NCBI GenBank assembly: GCA_051875715.1 | Contig: JBJEHD010000024.1 | Coordinates: 103,804-167,803 of the forward strand | DNA length: 64,000 nucleotides | From: DYCT01 sp051875715 | GTDB taxonomy: Bacteria > Bacteroidota > Bacteroidia > Bacteroidales > Bacteroidaceae | Direction: 5' to 3' | Shown: positions 14,609 to 23,374 of the stretch, one piece after another | How the letters are laid out: every line of letters starts with the position of its first letter | Position numbering within the stretch: position 1 is the first letter of the stretch | Made by a program: the position numbers and the translations under genes | The notes under the pieces: generated by a model | Seen by the model: the letters and a program-made list of their open reading frames with translations, nothing else | Databases searched by the model: none | Told to the model about the DNA's origin: nothing

Positions 14609-17600
14609 TCAACGGACGAGTTTCTCGCACGTGACGCTGCCGTCGGACCATACCTTGCGGACCACGTTCACGCCCGGCCGTACAGCCGGCATACGTTTGC
14701 CGTCCAGGCTGAACACCTCCTCGCGGAGCAATTCCACCGGAGTTTGTCCGGCAACATCCAACTTCGTATCCGAACCTATCTGTCCGGCAGGGCTCAGTGC
14801 GCCATACTCGTTGGCAGCCTGAACGCTGTAGACCGCACCCTCTTCGTATGCACAACGGCATTCCGTGGTGAACTCGGTCACGACACCGTTCTTGGTCACT
14901 ACGTAGCAAATGGCATACGGCACGGCCTCCCATACCAGTTCGCCGTCTGAAACGGAGACACGCGGCGCCGCCGTGGCCTCGCACAATACGGCCGGATTCC
15001 AGGCATCGTCTCCACCCAACACGTTCTTCAGCGTGTAGCGGGCGGCCTGCTCGGCCGTCAGGACAGCCGTCTCGGAATAGCCTTCATGCTTCACATTGTT
15101 GTCATCGGTATAATAATAATAGGTGTTGCGCTGGCTCAAGTCCACCGGATTGCCGTCGGCATCCATCGTGTTGTACTCGGCCCACAACGCCGGGATGCCG
15201 CCCATGGTCTGATACCATCCGGCTGCGGGAATGGTGACCTCGGCCTTCGTGTTGATGAACACGGTCTTCGGGGCGTTGTGCCAGGGACGACCCAACCATA
15301 CGCTTGTTTCGGAGGGCACGCCCGGCGCCGTGATGACATTGTTCTGGAACACATAGCCCCACGTGGTTTCAGGCACATGGTTCGGAGCGACGATGTAGCC
15401 TCCGCTCTTGCGGACGATGTTCAACGTGTCGCTCTCCATATAGATGTTGCCTTGTCCATAGATGAAGTCAACCGCACCTTCTATCCAGCAGTCCTTGGCA
15501 TACTGGCGTTTGTTAGCCGTATAAGCCGTCAGCCAGGTGTCCTGATACGAAATCAGTCCGCACTTGTTGAGCACTACGCGGTCGGCCATCGTGTACAGGG
15601 CCAACGCCTGCGGGCCGTCGTTCTTGTCGCGGCCGTACGAGTTGACGAAGTTGATGCCTTCCATGTACAGGTTGTCCGGACGGGCCACGACCGTGGCACC
15701 CTTGTCGACCGAAACTGCCTGGTCGCCTCCGCAAAGGAGGTCGTCCTCGATGCTGACCACCTGGCGGCCCTGGCCGATCAGGTAGATGTAGGGTTTGTTG
15801 GCCGGGATGTCGACATGTTCCTTATACACACCTTTCTTGATGAAGATAAGCCACGGCGTGGATCGGTTGGGCTCTACGGCATCGATGGCGGCCTGGATGG
15901 AGGTGTAGTCACCCGAACCGTCGGCTGCCACCACGGCATCGTACAACCGGGCAGCCGGCTGCAGGCGTTCCATCGTGGTGAACGTCAGCGTGCATCCGGC
16001 GAAGGCATTGCCACTGCGGTCGGTCAGTGCGCCGGCCGGCAGCGTGAAGGTGTATGTCCGGTTGTAATCCAGTCCGGCGTACTTGAACACGGCAGTCTTG
16101 CCGCTGACCACCATCGGAAGCGCTTCGCCGCCCAAGGTGGCTTGTCCGCTCGCCGCTACAATCTTTTCGTCGAAGGTCAGGATGATGCTACCCGTGGCGG
16201 AAACGCCAGTAGCCTGGTCTGCCGGATTGGACGACAACAGGACGGGGGCCTGGTCGTCGTCTACTTGCTGTGCATCGGCCGTCACATAGATGTCGGCGAT
16301 GGTGGTGCCGTCGTTAGCCGACTCGACACCGACCAGGCCTTTCTCGTAGTCCGGCATCCAACGCACATAGACGCGCGCCTGGTTGTCGGCCTCGGCCGGC
16401 AAGGTGAAGGCCTGTTCCTGCCATCCTCGATACGGCAAGGTGTAGGTGCCCACCGTCGTGAAGTCGACGCCATTGAGGCTGTATTGCATGTACATGGTTT
16501 CGTACGCATTGTAGTCGTCGCCCAGGGCGGCGTTCACCGTCACGTTCGTATAGCCTACCGTGGAGAAGGAGACTTCGAAGTAGAGTTTCGCAGTCAGGGC
16601 CTTCCAGATGCGAGCTCCGTAGCGGCCGTTCTGCATGCCTTTGTTGTGTCCGAGGGCCAGCCAGGAATAGGTGGCACCTTCCGCGTTGCGAAGCGAAAGC
16701 AGTCCGGCGTTCTCCGTATCGCTCTTGTAGTCGGCCGCACGTTGCGAGGCCGGCTGGTCTTCGTACAGGTCCCATCCTACGATGTAGTCGCATGCCGAGA
16801 AGTTGGCCGTCAGGTCTTTGTCGGCATCCATGAGGAGCACGCGCTCGGGCGTTGTGCTCTGGTCTTCCCAACCGATGAAGGTGAGCAGGCGGTTGTTGAT
16901 TGCCGTCAGTTTCACGTTGGTTCCTTCTTCGTAATAGTGGACGCCGTCCACCAGGTTGCCTTCGGGCTGTACGGTCACCAGGTTGGTGCGGGCTCCGTTG
17001 GTCAGGTTCAGGCGGAGCGCATAGACGTTGTTCTTGGTGAAGTTGGCCACCAGCTGTGTGTTGGCCTGCAGGGTGAAGGTGTACGGGTTTTCGGTGGAGA
17101 CCACTTCCCCGGCGGCGTCGGTCCAGTTCTGGAAATGGTAGCCAAAGTTTTCTTTGGCCTCGACGGTGATTTGCGTTCCTTCGTCAAATTCCGTTCCGGA
17201 GGGGTTGACGGTCAGCGTGGCGGCACCCGGAGTGGCCTGGCTGACTTCCAGCGTGTAGACAGGGACGGCTTCGGGCGTACCGGCCAGGTCGCCCGTCAGG
17301 GTGATGTTGGCCAGACCCACCTCTTTGCCGAGGTTCAGGTTGCACACATAGAAACGAACCTCGAGCGGCTGACCGGATGCCGGCAGGGCGGCGAGGCTGT
17401 ACTCTTTCTGCTCCAGTGCGTTCTGCGTGGCGGGGTTGTAGTTCTCGGCCAAGGATACCACTTGTTCTCCGCTGCGTGCCTCGATGTAGAAGTTTCCGCC
17501 ACCCGTGCCAACCTTGGCCAGGTCGACGTTCAATTTCTTCGGGGCGAAGGTCACTCCCTTCTTCGGGGTGAACGAGAAGGCGACGTATGACGCTTCATCC

Positions 17601-18439
17601 TTGGAGGTCAGCTTCTCGGAAGGAGTGAGTTTGGACAGGACAACCCCGGCCGAGGTCTTGTACGTGCCGCTGAAGCTCAACTTCGTGCCCAGTTCGTAGC
17701 TGGTGGCCGAAACGGCTGCCGGTACCGATGCGACGGCGGCGGTGGGGCTGGAGGCTCCTTCGTTGAATGCCCATGCCACGGTAGCGTTCTCCGTATCGAC
17801 CGGCGCAGGTCCCTGGACCACCTGCCCCTTCACCCGTACGAAGTCCAGGTTCCAGTTGCTTTCCAATCCGTTGGGTGCCATCAGACGGACTTTCACCGAC
17901 TCTTTGTTGTTGGCCGAGAGCGACACGCTATACGGTGTGTAAATCCACCATCCGCTGGCCGTCTCGCGCGCACCGGCATCGACCCAGGTGCTGCCTCCGT
18001 TGGCTGAGAACACGGTCTCGATGCCTACGGCTGCGTTGCCTCCATAGGCCAGGGCGTACTCCAGCTGGATGTTCTCGTAGCCTGTCGTGGGGAACGACAC
18101 TTCGTAATACACATCGTGCTGCGCGGCGTCGGCGTAGTCGGTCACGTCGTTCGGGTTGCCGCTGTTCTCAATGCGGAGGACGCGTGTGTTGTGTCCTGCC
18201 GCTGTCTGCCAATAGCGTCCGGTGGACATGGCTGTCAGGTCGTACTGTGCGGACTCGCCTTGGCACACGTCGGGTGCAATGTGGGGTGCTCCGTCCTTAA
18301 ACCAACCCGTCTCGTCGGCGGTTGCTTCAAAATTCCATTCGGCCAGTGTCACCGTTTCCTGGGCGTAGCCGAACGCCGAGACGCCCAGCCAGGCCAGAAA
18401 CGAGAAGGCCCATTTCTTGCATTGTTTGTTCATGGTCAT
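14609..18439 (-). CDS. Multidomain secreted pectinesterase (CE8)
   Basis: A 1276-residue secreted protein; the signal peptide ends near GVSAFGYA. The start may be this ATG or one two codons later. The first ~400 residues are beta-rich modules of unclear family. Two InlB/Flg_new-like repeats follow (PYTFTLQANTQLVANF, DADKDLTANF), then a lectin-like segment and a Big_5-type Ig domain (ATGSIILTFDEKIV). The catalytic domain starts near residue 833 (ADGSGDYTSIQAAID) and keeps pectin methylesterase residues: Gln near 940 (GPQALALY), ISYQDTWLT, the Asp of DFIYGQG (near 991) and the Arg of WLGRPWH (near 1048). It removes methyl esters from homogalacturonan. The C-terminal tail resembles that of the CE12 gene 13 bases upstream, implying an operon and shared sorting. 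Confidence 0.9.
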   Translation of the reverse strand: MTMNKQCKKWAFSFLAWLGVSAFGYAQETVTLAEWNFEATADETGWFKDGAPHIAPDVCQGESAQYDLTAMSTGRYWQTAAGHNTRVLRIENSGNPNDVTDYADAAQHDVYYEVSFPTTGYENIQLEYALAYGGNAAVGIETVFSANGGSTWVDAGARETASGWWIYTPYSVSLSANNKESVKVRLMAPNGLESNWNLDFVRVKGQVVQGPAPVDTENATVAWAFNEGASSPTAAVASVPAAVSATSYELGTKLSFSGTYKTSAGVVLSKLTPSEKLTSKDEASYVAFSFTPKKGVTFAPKKLNVDLAKVGTGGGNFYIEARSGEQVVSLAENYNPATQNALEQKEYSLAALPASGQPLEVRFYVCNLNLGKEVGLANITLTGDLAGTPEAVPVYTLEVSQATPGAATLTVNPSGTEFDEGTQITVEAKENFGYHFQNWTDAAGEVVSTENPYTFTLQANTQLVANFTKNNVYALRLNLTNGARTNLVTVQPEGNLVDGVHYYEEGTNVKLTAINNRLLTFIGWEDQSTTPERVLLMDADKDLTANFSACDYIVGWDLYEDQPASQRAADYKSDTENAGLLSLRNAEGATYSWLALGHNKGMQNGRYGARIWKALTAKLYFEVSFSTVGYTNVTVNAALGDDYNAYETMYMQYSLNGVDFTTVGTYTLPYRGWQEQAFTLPAEADNQARVYVRWMPDYEKGLVGVESANDGTTIADIYVTADAQQVDDDQAPVLLSSNPADQATGVSATGSIILTFDEKIVAASGQATLGGEALPMVVSGKTAVFKYAGLDYNRTYTFTLPAGALTDRSGNAFAGCTLTFTTMERLQPAARLYDAVVAADGSGDYTSIQAAIDAVEPNRSTPWLIFIKKGVYKEHVDIPANKPYIYLIGQGRQVVSIEDDLLCGGDQAVSVDKGATVVARPDNLYMEGINFVNSYGRDKNDGPQALALYTMADRVVLNKCGLISYQDTWLTAYTANKRQYAKDCWIEGAVDFIYGQGNIYMESDTLNIVRKSGGYIVAPNHVPETTWGYVFQNNVITAPGVPSETSVWLGRPWHNAPKTVFINTKAEVTIPAAGWYQTMGGIPALWAEYNTMDADGNPVDLSQRNTYYYYTDDNNVKHEGYSETAVLTAEQAARYTLKNVLGGDDAWNPAVLCEATAAPRVSVSDGELVWEAVPYAICYVVTKNGVVTEFTTECRCAYEEGAVYSVQAANEYGALSPAGQIGSDTKLDVAGQTPVELLREEVFSLDGKRMPAVRPGVNVVRKVWSDGSVTCEKLVR

Positions 18440-18452
18440 GTTATTTTAAGGG

Positions 18453-20381
18453 TTATTGAATGATTTTCTCTGTCACGATGCGTCCGTCGCTCATCTGCCG
18501 GCGTACGAGGTTCAGCCCCGGCTGCAACCGGGAACGGCGGCGTCCGTCGGGCGTGTAGATGTGGGTGCTTACCACCTCATTACTGACCAGGGAGGTATCG
18601 ATGGCCGTTTCGTCGAGTGCCTTTCCCTCGATGAGGACGTCGCTCAGGCAGATGGTCTTGCCGGTGGCGGCCCCGTTGTACCACGGATAGACGCGCACGT
18701 GCAGTTCCTCGCCTTCGTTCAGGGTCAGCACGGGCTGGGCTTCTACGCGGTTCATGGTGTTGGAGGCCATCTTGGTGGGGGCGTACAGGGTGGAGCGGGT
18801 CTGGAAGCCGTCGGTCGAGTAATACACATGGCACATCATGCCGCTTCCGCCGGCACCGCCTACGTAGAGCGCGATGCGGGTCACCTTGAGTTGCGTGCCC
18901 GGGGCCACCTTGACGCCGAAGTCGATGTATCGTTCGGGGTTGTCGTCGATTTCATCGGCCGGCCAGTTGGAGCCTTCGATGACGTTCCGCTGTGTCTTCC
19001 GGTCGGGCTGTTCGCCGGCCGGGATGCCGTCCGGATAGAGGGTATAGTAGTTTCCTGCGGGGTCTGTTCCGCCTTTGGGTGCCGAGTATTTTTCCAGCAC
19101 CATGCCTTTCCACACTTCGTCGAGGGCCGTGACCGGGCCTTCGACGGCACAAGAGGCGTCCTTCTCCAGACGCCAGAAGGCTTTCGCGTCGGCTCCGCCT
19201 TCCAGCACGACCGCCGTGGCCGAAACGGGGATGGAGAGCGTCTTGTCGCCCTGGCTTATCGTGATGGTGCCGGTCAGCGTGCCGGCTTCGGCCAGTTCGA
19301 CCTGTGCGTAGAAGTTCTGCACCAGGGTTCCGCCCGCATAGTCGACAGTCAACTGCGACGTCCATTCGGTCTTGTTGGTGGAGAGGCGGATGCCGGCCGT
19401 CGCCGCGATGGTGATTGTGCCGCTGGCCGGCTGCATGTCGAATCCGCTCAAGGAGAACTCACGACTCAGCGTCTGCCCTTTGTAGGCTTCGCCCAGATGG
19501 GCTTCGGAGGGCGACACGCCGAGTTCGCTCGTCAGCCGGATGTAGTCGGTCAGGATGTCCTGCTGCTTCAGCATCTGTGCGCACAGCCGGGCGGCCAGCG
19601 TGGCGCCGACGGCGTTGAAGTGGGTCGAGCCGGCTCCGTCGAAGAGTTGCTTCTCGCAGTTGGCGGCGCCGTAGCTTTCGTACAGGTCGCGGGTGGCGGT
19701 GGTCAGGTCGATGTAGGGCAGGCCCATCTCTTCGGCCAGCAGCCGCATCTGATGGGCGTAGTCCATCGTATGGTCGTCGGCGGCCAGTTTCGTCCCGGCC
19801 TTCGGTCCTTGGTCGGTCAGCACCTGGTAGCTGTCGCCCAGGTCGTGACGGCCGTTGCGTTTGATTTTGCCGTTCCCATCGAAGTAGCTGCGGCACACCG
19901 GGCCGACAAAGACGGGATGTGCGCCCAGGGCCAGGGCTTCTTCAGCTATCTTTCTCAGGTTCGCGCGATAGGTGGTCGTCGGCACGGAGCCGCGCAGGTC
20001 GACTGCGGCGGCTGCGGCGTTGTCGCCTATGGAGAGGTAATAGTCGCGCAAGGCCACGCCGTCCATGCCGCCGTTCTTCTCGTCGTTGTGGGCGAACTGG
20101 ATGAGGACGTAGTCGCCGGCTGCGACGTTGTTCTTGGCTGCCGCCCACAGTTCTTCGTATCCGCCGCGCGAGTCGCGTCCGCCCTTGGCATAGTTGATGG
20201 AGGTGGCGCCTTCCAGGAATTGTTGCACATACATGCCCCAACCTCGGGTGACGGTGGCGTTCTCGTCGTAGGGTGCCATGGTGGAGTCGCCCAGGGTGTG
20301 TACCTTTATGGGGTTGTTGGCCCACAGGGTTCCGGCCAACGTGCAGGCCGCCAGAAGGAGGCCTTGAATTGTGTTCTTCAT
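18453..20381 (-). CDS. Rhamnogalacturonan acetylesterase-like SGNH hydrolase (CE12)
   Basis: A 642-residue secreted protein with a signal peptide (cleavage near ANN). Residues ~25-270 form an SGNH/GDSL esterase of the CE12 type: catalytic Ser in GDSTM (near residue 32), the Gly in YAKGGRDSRGG, the Asn in QFAHND, and the Asp/His pair in DGAGSTHFN (near 246-251). The family removes acetyl groups from rhamnogalacturonan. Residues ~290-390 look like an Ig-type module and ~400-600 like a beta-sandwich with no recognised name. The C-terminus (YTPDGRRRSRLQPGLNLVRR) matches the tail of the pectinesterase downstream. It follows the broken regulator gene in the same direction, which suggests local control. 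Confidence 0.88.
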   Translation of the reverse strand: MKNTIQGLLLAACTLAGTLWANNPIKVHTLGDSTMAPYDENATVTRGWGMYVQQFLEGATSINYAKGGRDSRGGYEELWAAAKNNVAAGDYVLIQFAHNDEKNGGMDGVALRDYYLSIGDNAAAAAVDLRGSVPTTTYRANLRKIAEEALALGAHPVFVGPVCRSYFDGNGKIKRNGRHDLGDSYQVLTDQGPKAGTKLAADDHTMDYAHQMRLLAEEMGLPYIDLTTATRDLYESYGAANCEKQLFDGAGSTHFNAVGATLAARLCAQMLKQQDILTDYIRLTSELGVSPSEAHLGEAYKGQTLSREFSLSGFDMQPASGTITIAATAGIRLSTNKTEWTSQLTVDYAGGTLVQNFYAQVELAEAGTLTGTITISQGDKTLSIPVSATAVVLEGGADAKAFWRLEKDASCAVEGPVTALDEVWKGMVLEKYSAPKGGTDPAGNYYTLYPDGIPAGEQPDRKTQRNVIEGSNWPADEIDDNPERYIDFGVKVAPGTQLKVTRIALYVGGAGGSGMMCHVYYSTDGFQTRSTLYAPTKMASNTMNRVEAQPVLTLNEGEELHVRVYPWYNGAATGKTICLSDVLIEGKALDETAIDTSLVSNEVVSTHIYTPDGRRRSRLQPGLNLVRRQMSDGRIVTEKIIQ

Positions 20382-20456
20382 TTCCGTTTGAATTTTTAGG
20401 GTTTAAAACGGAAGCAAAAGAACGGGGAAAAACGCCCACTCGGGTGGAAAAATGTG

Positions 20457-22876
20457 TCAAAGAGGGGGCAAATGCGGTTCAGACGGCTTTTTGACCAATT
20501 CTCGGTAGTCGGAGGGAGAATGGCCGACCGAATTTTTGAAGCATTTGCTGAAATATTTCGGGTCGTTGAAGCCGCATCCGTAGGCGATGTCGGACACGGA
20601 GGCATCGGTCTCGGCCAGCCGGCGGCAGGCTTGCTTGATGCGGGCCTCGCGGAGGAAGTCGGCCGGCGTCAGGCCGACGATGGATTTCAGTTTCCGATTC
20701 AGGCCGGATCGACTGGTGGCCGCGGCCTCGGCCATGTCGTTCACCCCCAGTTCGGCATCATCGATATGGGCTTCGACGAAGGCCATCACACGCTGCATGA
20801 ACAGGCGGTCGTCCTCGGACAGTTCCACGGCCGGAGGCTGTATCGCATCGGGTACGACGGTGGAGGGTGGGGTTTCCTTTTCGTCGGGAATCCGGGACAA
20901 GATGTCGAGGTAGGCTTCCAATGTTTCGCGCTGCTGCCGCTTGATGCGCCTTATATATATAAAGGTATAGAGGATTCCGCCCAGTAGGGCCATGCCCAGC
21001 AGGGCCAGCAAGAGCCGGCCGGCCCACGTCTCGAAGAAGCGGGCTTCCACCACGAGCATGAGTGTGCGCACGTTGTCCACCCATACGCCATCGGCGTTCG
21101 TCGACCGCAGTTGCAGCCGGTACGTGCCCGGGGCCAGGTTCCAAAACGAGACGGAACGGTTCTTTCCGATGTGGTTCCACTCGGTCTCGTCCTCCATCCG
21201 AAACGCATAACTGATACCGGCCGGCTCGGTATAGTCCAGCGCAGCAAAATGGACGGTCAGGCTGCGCTCGTGCGGGCGGAGGCGCAACTCGCGCAATCGG
21301 CTGACAGCGCGGCGCACCGGCTGTCCGGGCAGGGCAATGCCCGTCAGGACCAACGGAGGGCGGTAGGCATCCTTCTTCATCCGGTCGCCGGTCAAGGTGA
21401 ACGCCCCGTCCTCCAGTCCGAAGAGCCAACGTCCGTCGGGCAGGTGCAGGGGGCCTGCCTCGGAGAAGCGCATCGAACGGCGAAAGAAGTGCGAGTCGAA
21501 ATAGCCGGCCACCTGCCGTTCGGGTTCCCAGGTCATCAGCCGGTTGCTGCCCACAATCCAGAGTTCTCCCCGGTTCTCGGCCAGGGCCAGGGCTATGTCG
21601 GAGTTCATGCCGCTCGACACGTCGTGATGCCGGAACTCCAGCCGCTCGGCCATCAGGTCGGCAGTCAGCACCTCGTTGACACCGCCGCTCTCGGTGCTCA
21701 CCCAGATGCGGTGGCGTGCGTCCTCCAGCACGTCCATCGTGGCGTTACAGCTCAGGCTGTTCGCCCGGTCGGCCTCGCGCCGGTGCAGGCGGAAATGCCC
21801 GTCCTTCATCACCAGCAGTCCTTCGGTGGTCGTGGCCAGCAGGATGCCGTCGGCCGTCCAGTGCAGGCGGCGCACCCGATGTTCCTTCATGGGTGGATAG
21901 GCGGGGTCGGTGCGCATCCCGGTCACCGACGGGTATGCCTCCTCCGGATGGTCTATCCGGCACAGGCCTCCTCCCATGGTGGCCAGCCAGAGCCGTCCCT
22001 CGCGGTCGGGGCAGATGTCGTAGACCGACGAACAGGGCGGGCAATCGAAATGTTCCACCCGGAAGCCGCCCACGCGTTCCGTCAGCCGGAACAGGCCGTC
22101 GGGCTTGCTTCCCATCCACCAGGTGGCTGTATCGGCCTGTACAATGCAGTAGACGGGCGACCCGAAGTGGACCGGACCGGCTCGGCATGCAAACGCCCGT
22201 CGGCTGCGAGGTAGCCCAGCAGGCGGTTGTCCGGCGCATACAGGGCCAGGGTGGCCCGATGGTCGTCGTGCTCGTCGCGGGCAGCCACCCAATAGCGGTC
22301 TGTCGCATCCCTGTACAGGCAACGGATCGCAGCCGGACAGGGCAGCGGGAAGGGTTCTATCGGGTCGGGCTTCTCGGTGAACTTGAGAATGCCTTTTCGC
22401 GTCAGCCGCCACCGGTTGCCCTGACGGTCGGTCATCTCAAACTCGTTCTCGGGCGTGAAGTGCCCCACCCGCTCCGTCGGTGGCTTCGAAATCAGTCCTT
22501 CCTCTTCGGCCGTCAAGGGGGCGAAGCGTCCGGTCTGCGGGTCGAACAACAGCCATCCGTGGTCCATCCGGCAAAAGATGCCATTGCCCGGAGCCGGCCG
22601 CATGTTCCGAATCCGATTGGAGAAGACCTCGCAGCCGTCGCCCGGACGGGCCTTGAAGTTGACGAACTCGTAGCCGTCGAAGCGGTCCAGCCCATTCCAG
22701 GTGGAGAACCACATCATCCCTTCTTCGTCCTGAAGCACTTGCGTCACACGCCACTGCGACAGGCCGCTCTCCTCGTCGTAGCACGTCGTCACCACGCTGT
22801 CGGCCTTCACGCCCGACAGGCCGCACACACATGCGAGGACCATCCCGATTATCCGTTTTTTGCCGTTTGCTGCCAT
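20457..22876 (-). pseudogene. Membrane regulator (Reg_prop/Y_Y_Y/AraC-HTH), frameshifted
   Basis: Two overlapping frames together encode one regulator. A tandem 5-base duplication (ACCGG twice, 22171-22180) shifts the frame after about 230 codons. Removing one copy restores an 804-residue protein. The restored protein has a signal peptide (from MAANGKKRIIG), a Reg_prop beta-propeller up to residue ~480 (repeats such as GLSQWRVTQVLQDEEGMMWF and SVYDICPDREGRLWLATMGG), a Y_Y_Y domain (~540-605) and one membrane helix (~630-650). A short linker and an AraC-type double HTH (~695-800) follow. Hybrid two-component regulators of this group normally have histidine kinase and receiver domains between helix and HTH; both are absent. 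It lies upstream of the CE12/CE8 pectin genes and probably controlled them. The break may be a real mutation, a phase-variable state or a sequence error. Confidence 0.85.
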
Positions 22877-22900
22877 CTTCGTTCGCTTTTCATCTGTTGA

Positions 22901-22908
22901 CAAAGGTA
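22901..22908 (-). promoter_or_regulatory. -7 element upstream of the membrane regulator
   Basis: TACCTTTG on the minus strand, 24 bases before the ATG at 22876. It supports that start over the earlier in-frame ATG at 22912. The -33 element is not clear. Confidence 0.6.
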
Positions 22909-23010
22909 ACATTTTCGGGCAAACGGCACGCCGATTCTACCGTTTTTTGTCCCGAAACAATCCAGCGGACGAGCGCACACAATTCGACATACCAGTACGG
23001 AAAATCTATG

Positions 23011-23098
23011 TTTCAAACTTTGAAACGTACATTTCAAATCATGAAACGTATATTTCAAATCATGAAACGTACGTTTCAAAGTTTGAAATATAGATTTC
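23011..23098. repeat. Four 21-base tandem repeats of TTTCAAA/TTTGAAA palindromes
   Basis: Units start at 23011, 23032, 23053 and 23074, each 21 bases, with a terminal TTTC. Outer units contain the perfect dyad TTTCAAA-N-TTTGAAA; inner units have TTTCA-N5-TGAAA. Joints between units are also palindromic (GAAACGTACGTTTC at 23064-23077), so dyad centres fall every ~10.5 bases. The whole block is nearly its own reverse complement. It lies between the divergent regulator genes. The function is unknown; an operator array is possible. Confidence 0.85.
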
Positions 23099-23170
23099 GT
23101 GCGCCGGCAGGCACTTTCACGTGAGCCACCAACCCGCATCCCGACGGCACACGGGGCTGCATCCAATCGA

Positions 23171-23258
23171 TGTTTAAATGGTGTTGCAATGGCGTTGCAA
23201 CAGCCTTTCAACGGCATGGGAACCGTGTTACAGCAGCGTTACAACGGGATGGAACAGC
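23171..23258. repeat. 11-base periodic array with TTGCAA cores
   Basis: Hexamers recur at exact 11-base steps: TTTAAA (23173), TTGCAA (23184), TTGCAA (23195), TTTCAA (23206), TGGGAA (23217), TTACAG (23228), TTACAA (23239), TGGAAC (23250). The first four are clearest and later units are degraded. It lies between the 21-base array and the promoter of the TPR/HTH gene. A second TTGCAA array with a TTTAAA end lies near 35.8 kb in the opposite orientation. Confidence 0.75.
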
Positions 23259-23324
23259 GACCCAACCGCACGGGCCGGCCTCACGTCCGGCACAGAAAAT
23301 CAGGCCTTTTTCGGACAAGAAGGC

Positions 23325-23353
23325 TTGTGATACACAAAATTTTACTATTTTTG
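23325..23353 (+). promoter_or_regulatory. Promoter for the TPR/HTH lipoprotein gene
   Basis: TTG (23325-23327), an 18-base spacer and TATTTTTG (23346-23353), ending 21 bases before the ATG at 23375. Confidence 0.7.
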
Positions 23354-23374
23354 CACACCTGTGACATTGTGAAC

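Noticed and set aside
15086..17590. An 834-codon open frame on the plus strand opposite the pectinesterase gene
   Set aside because: The minus-strand gene has clear domains and motifs. The opposite frame is open because of GC-rich codon use and its product shows no family features. The same applies to the 1067- and 858-codon frames opposite the surface-protein genes.
23011..23098. Possible CRISPR array or repeat-encoded peptide
   Set aside because: The 21-base units abut with no unique spacers and no cas genes are present. Both strands translate to FQxxKR-type repeats only because 21 is a multiple of three.
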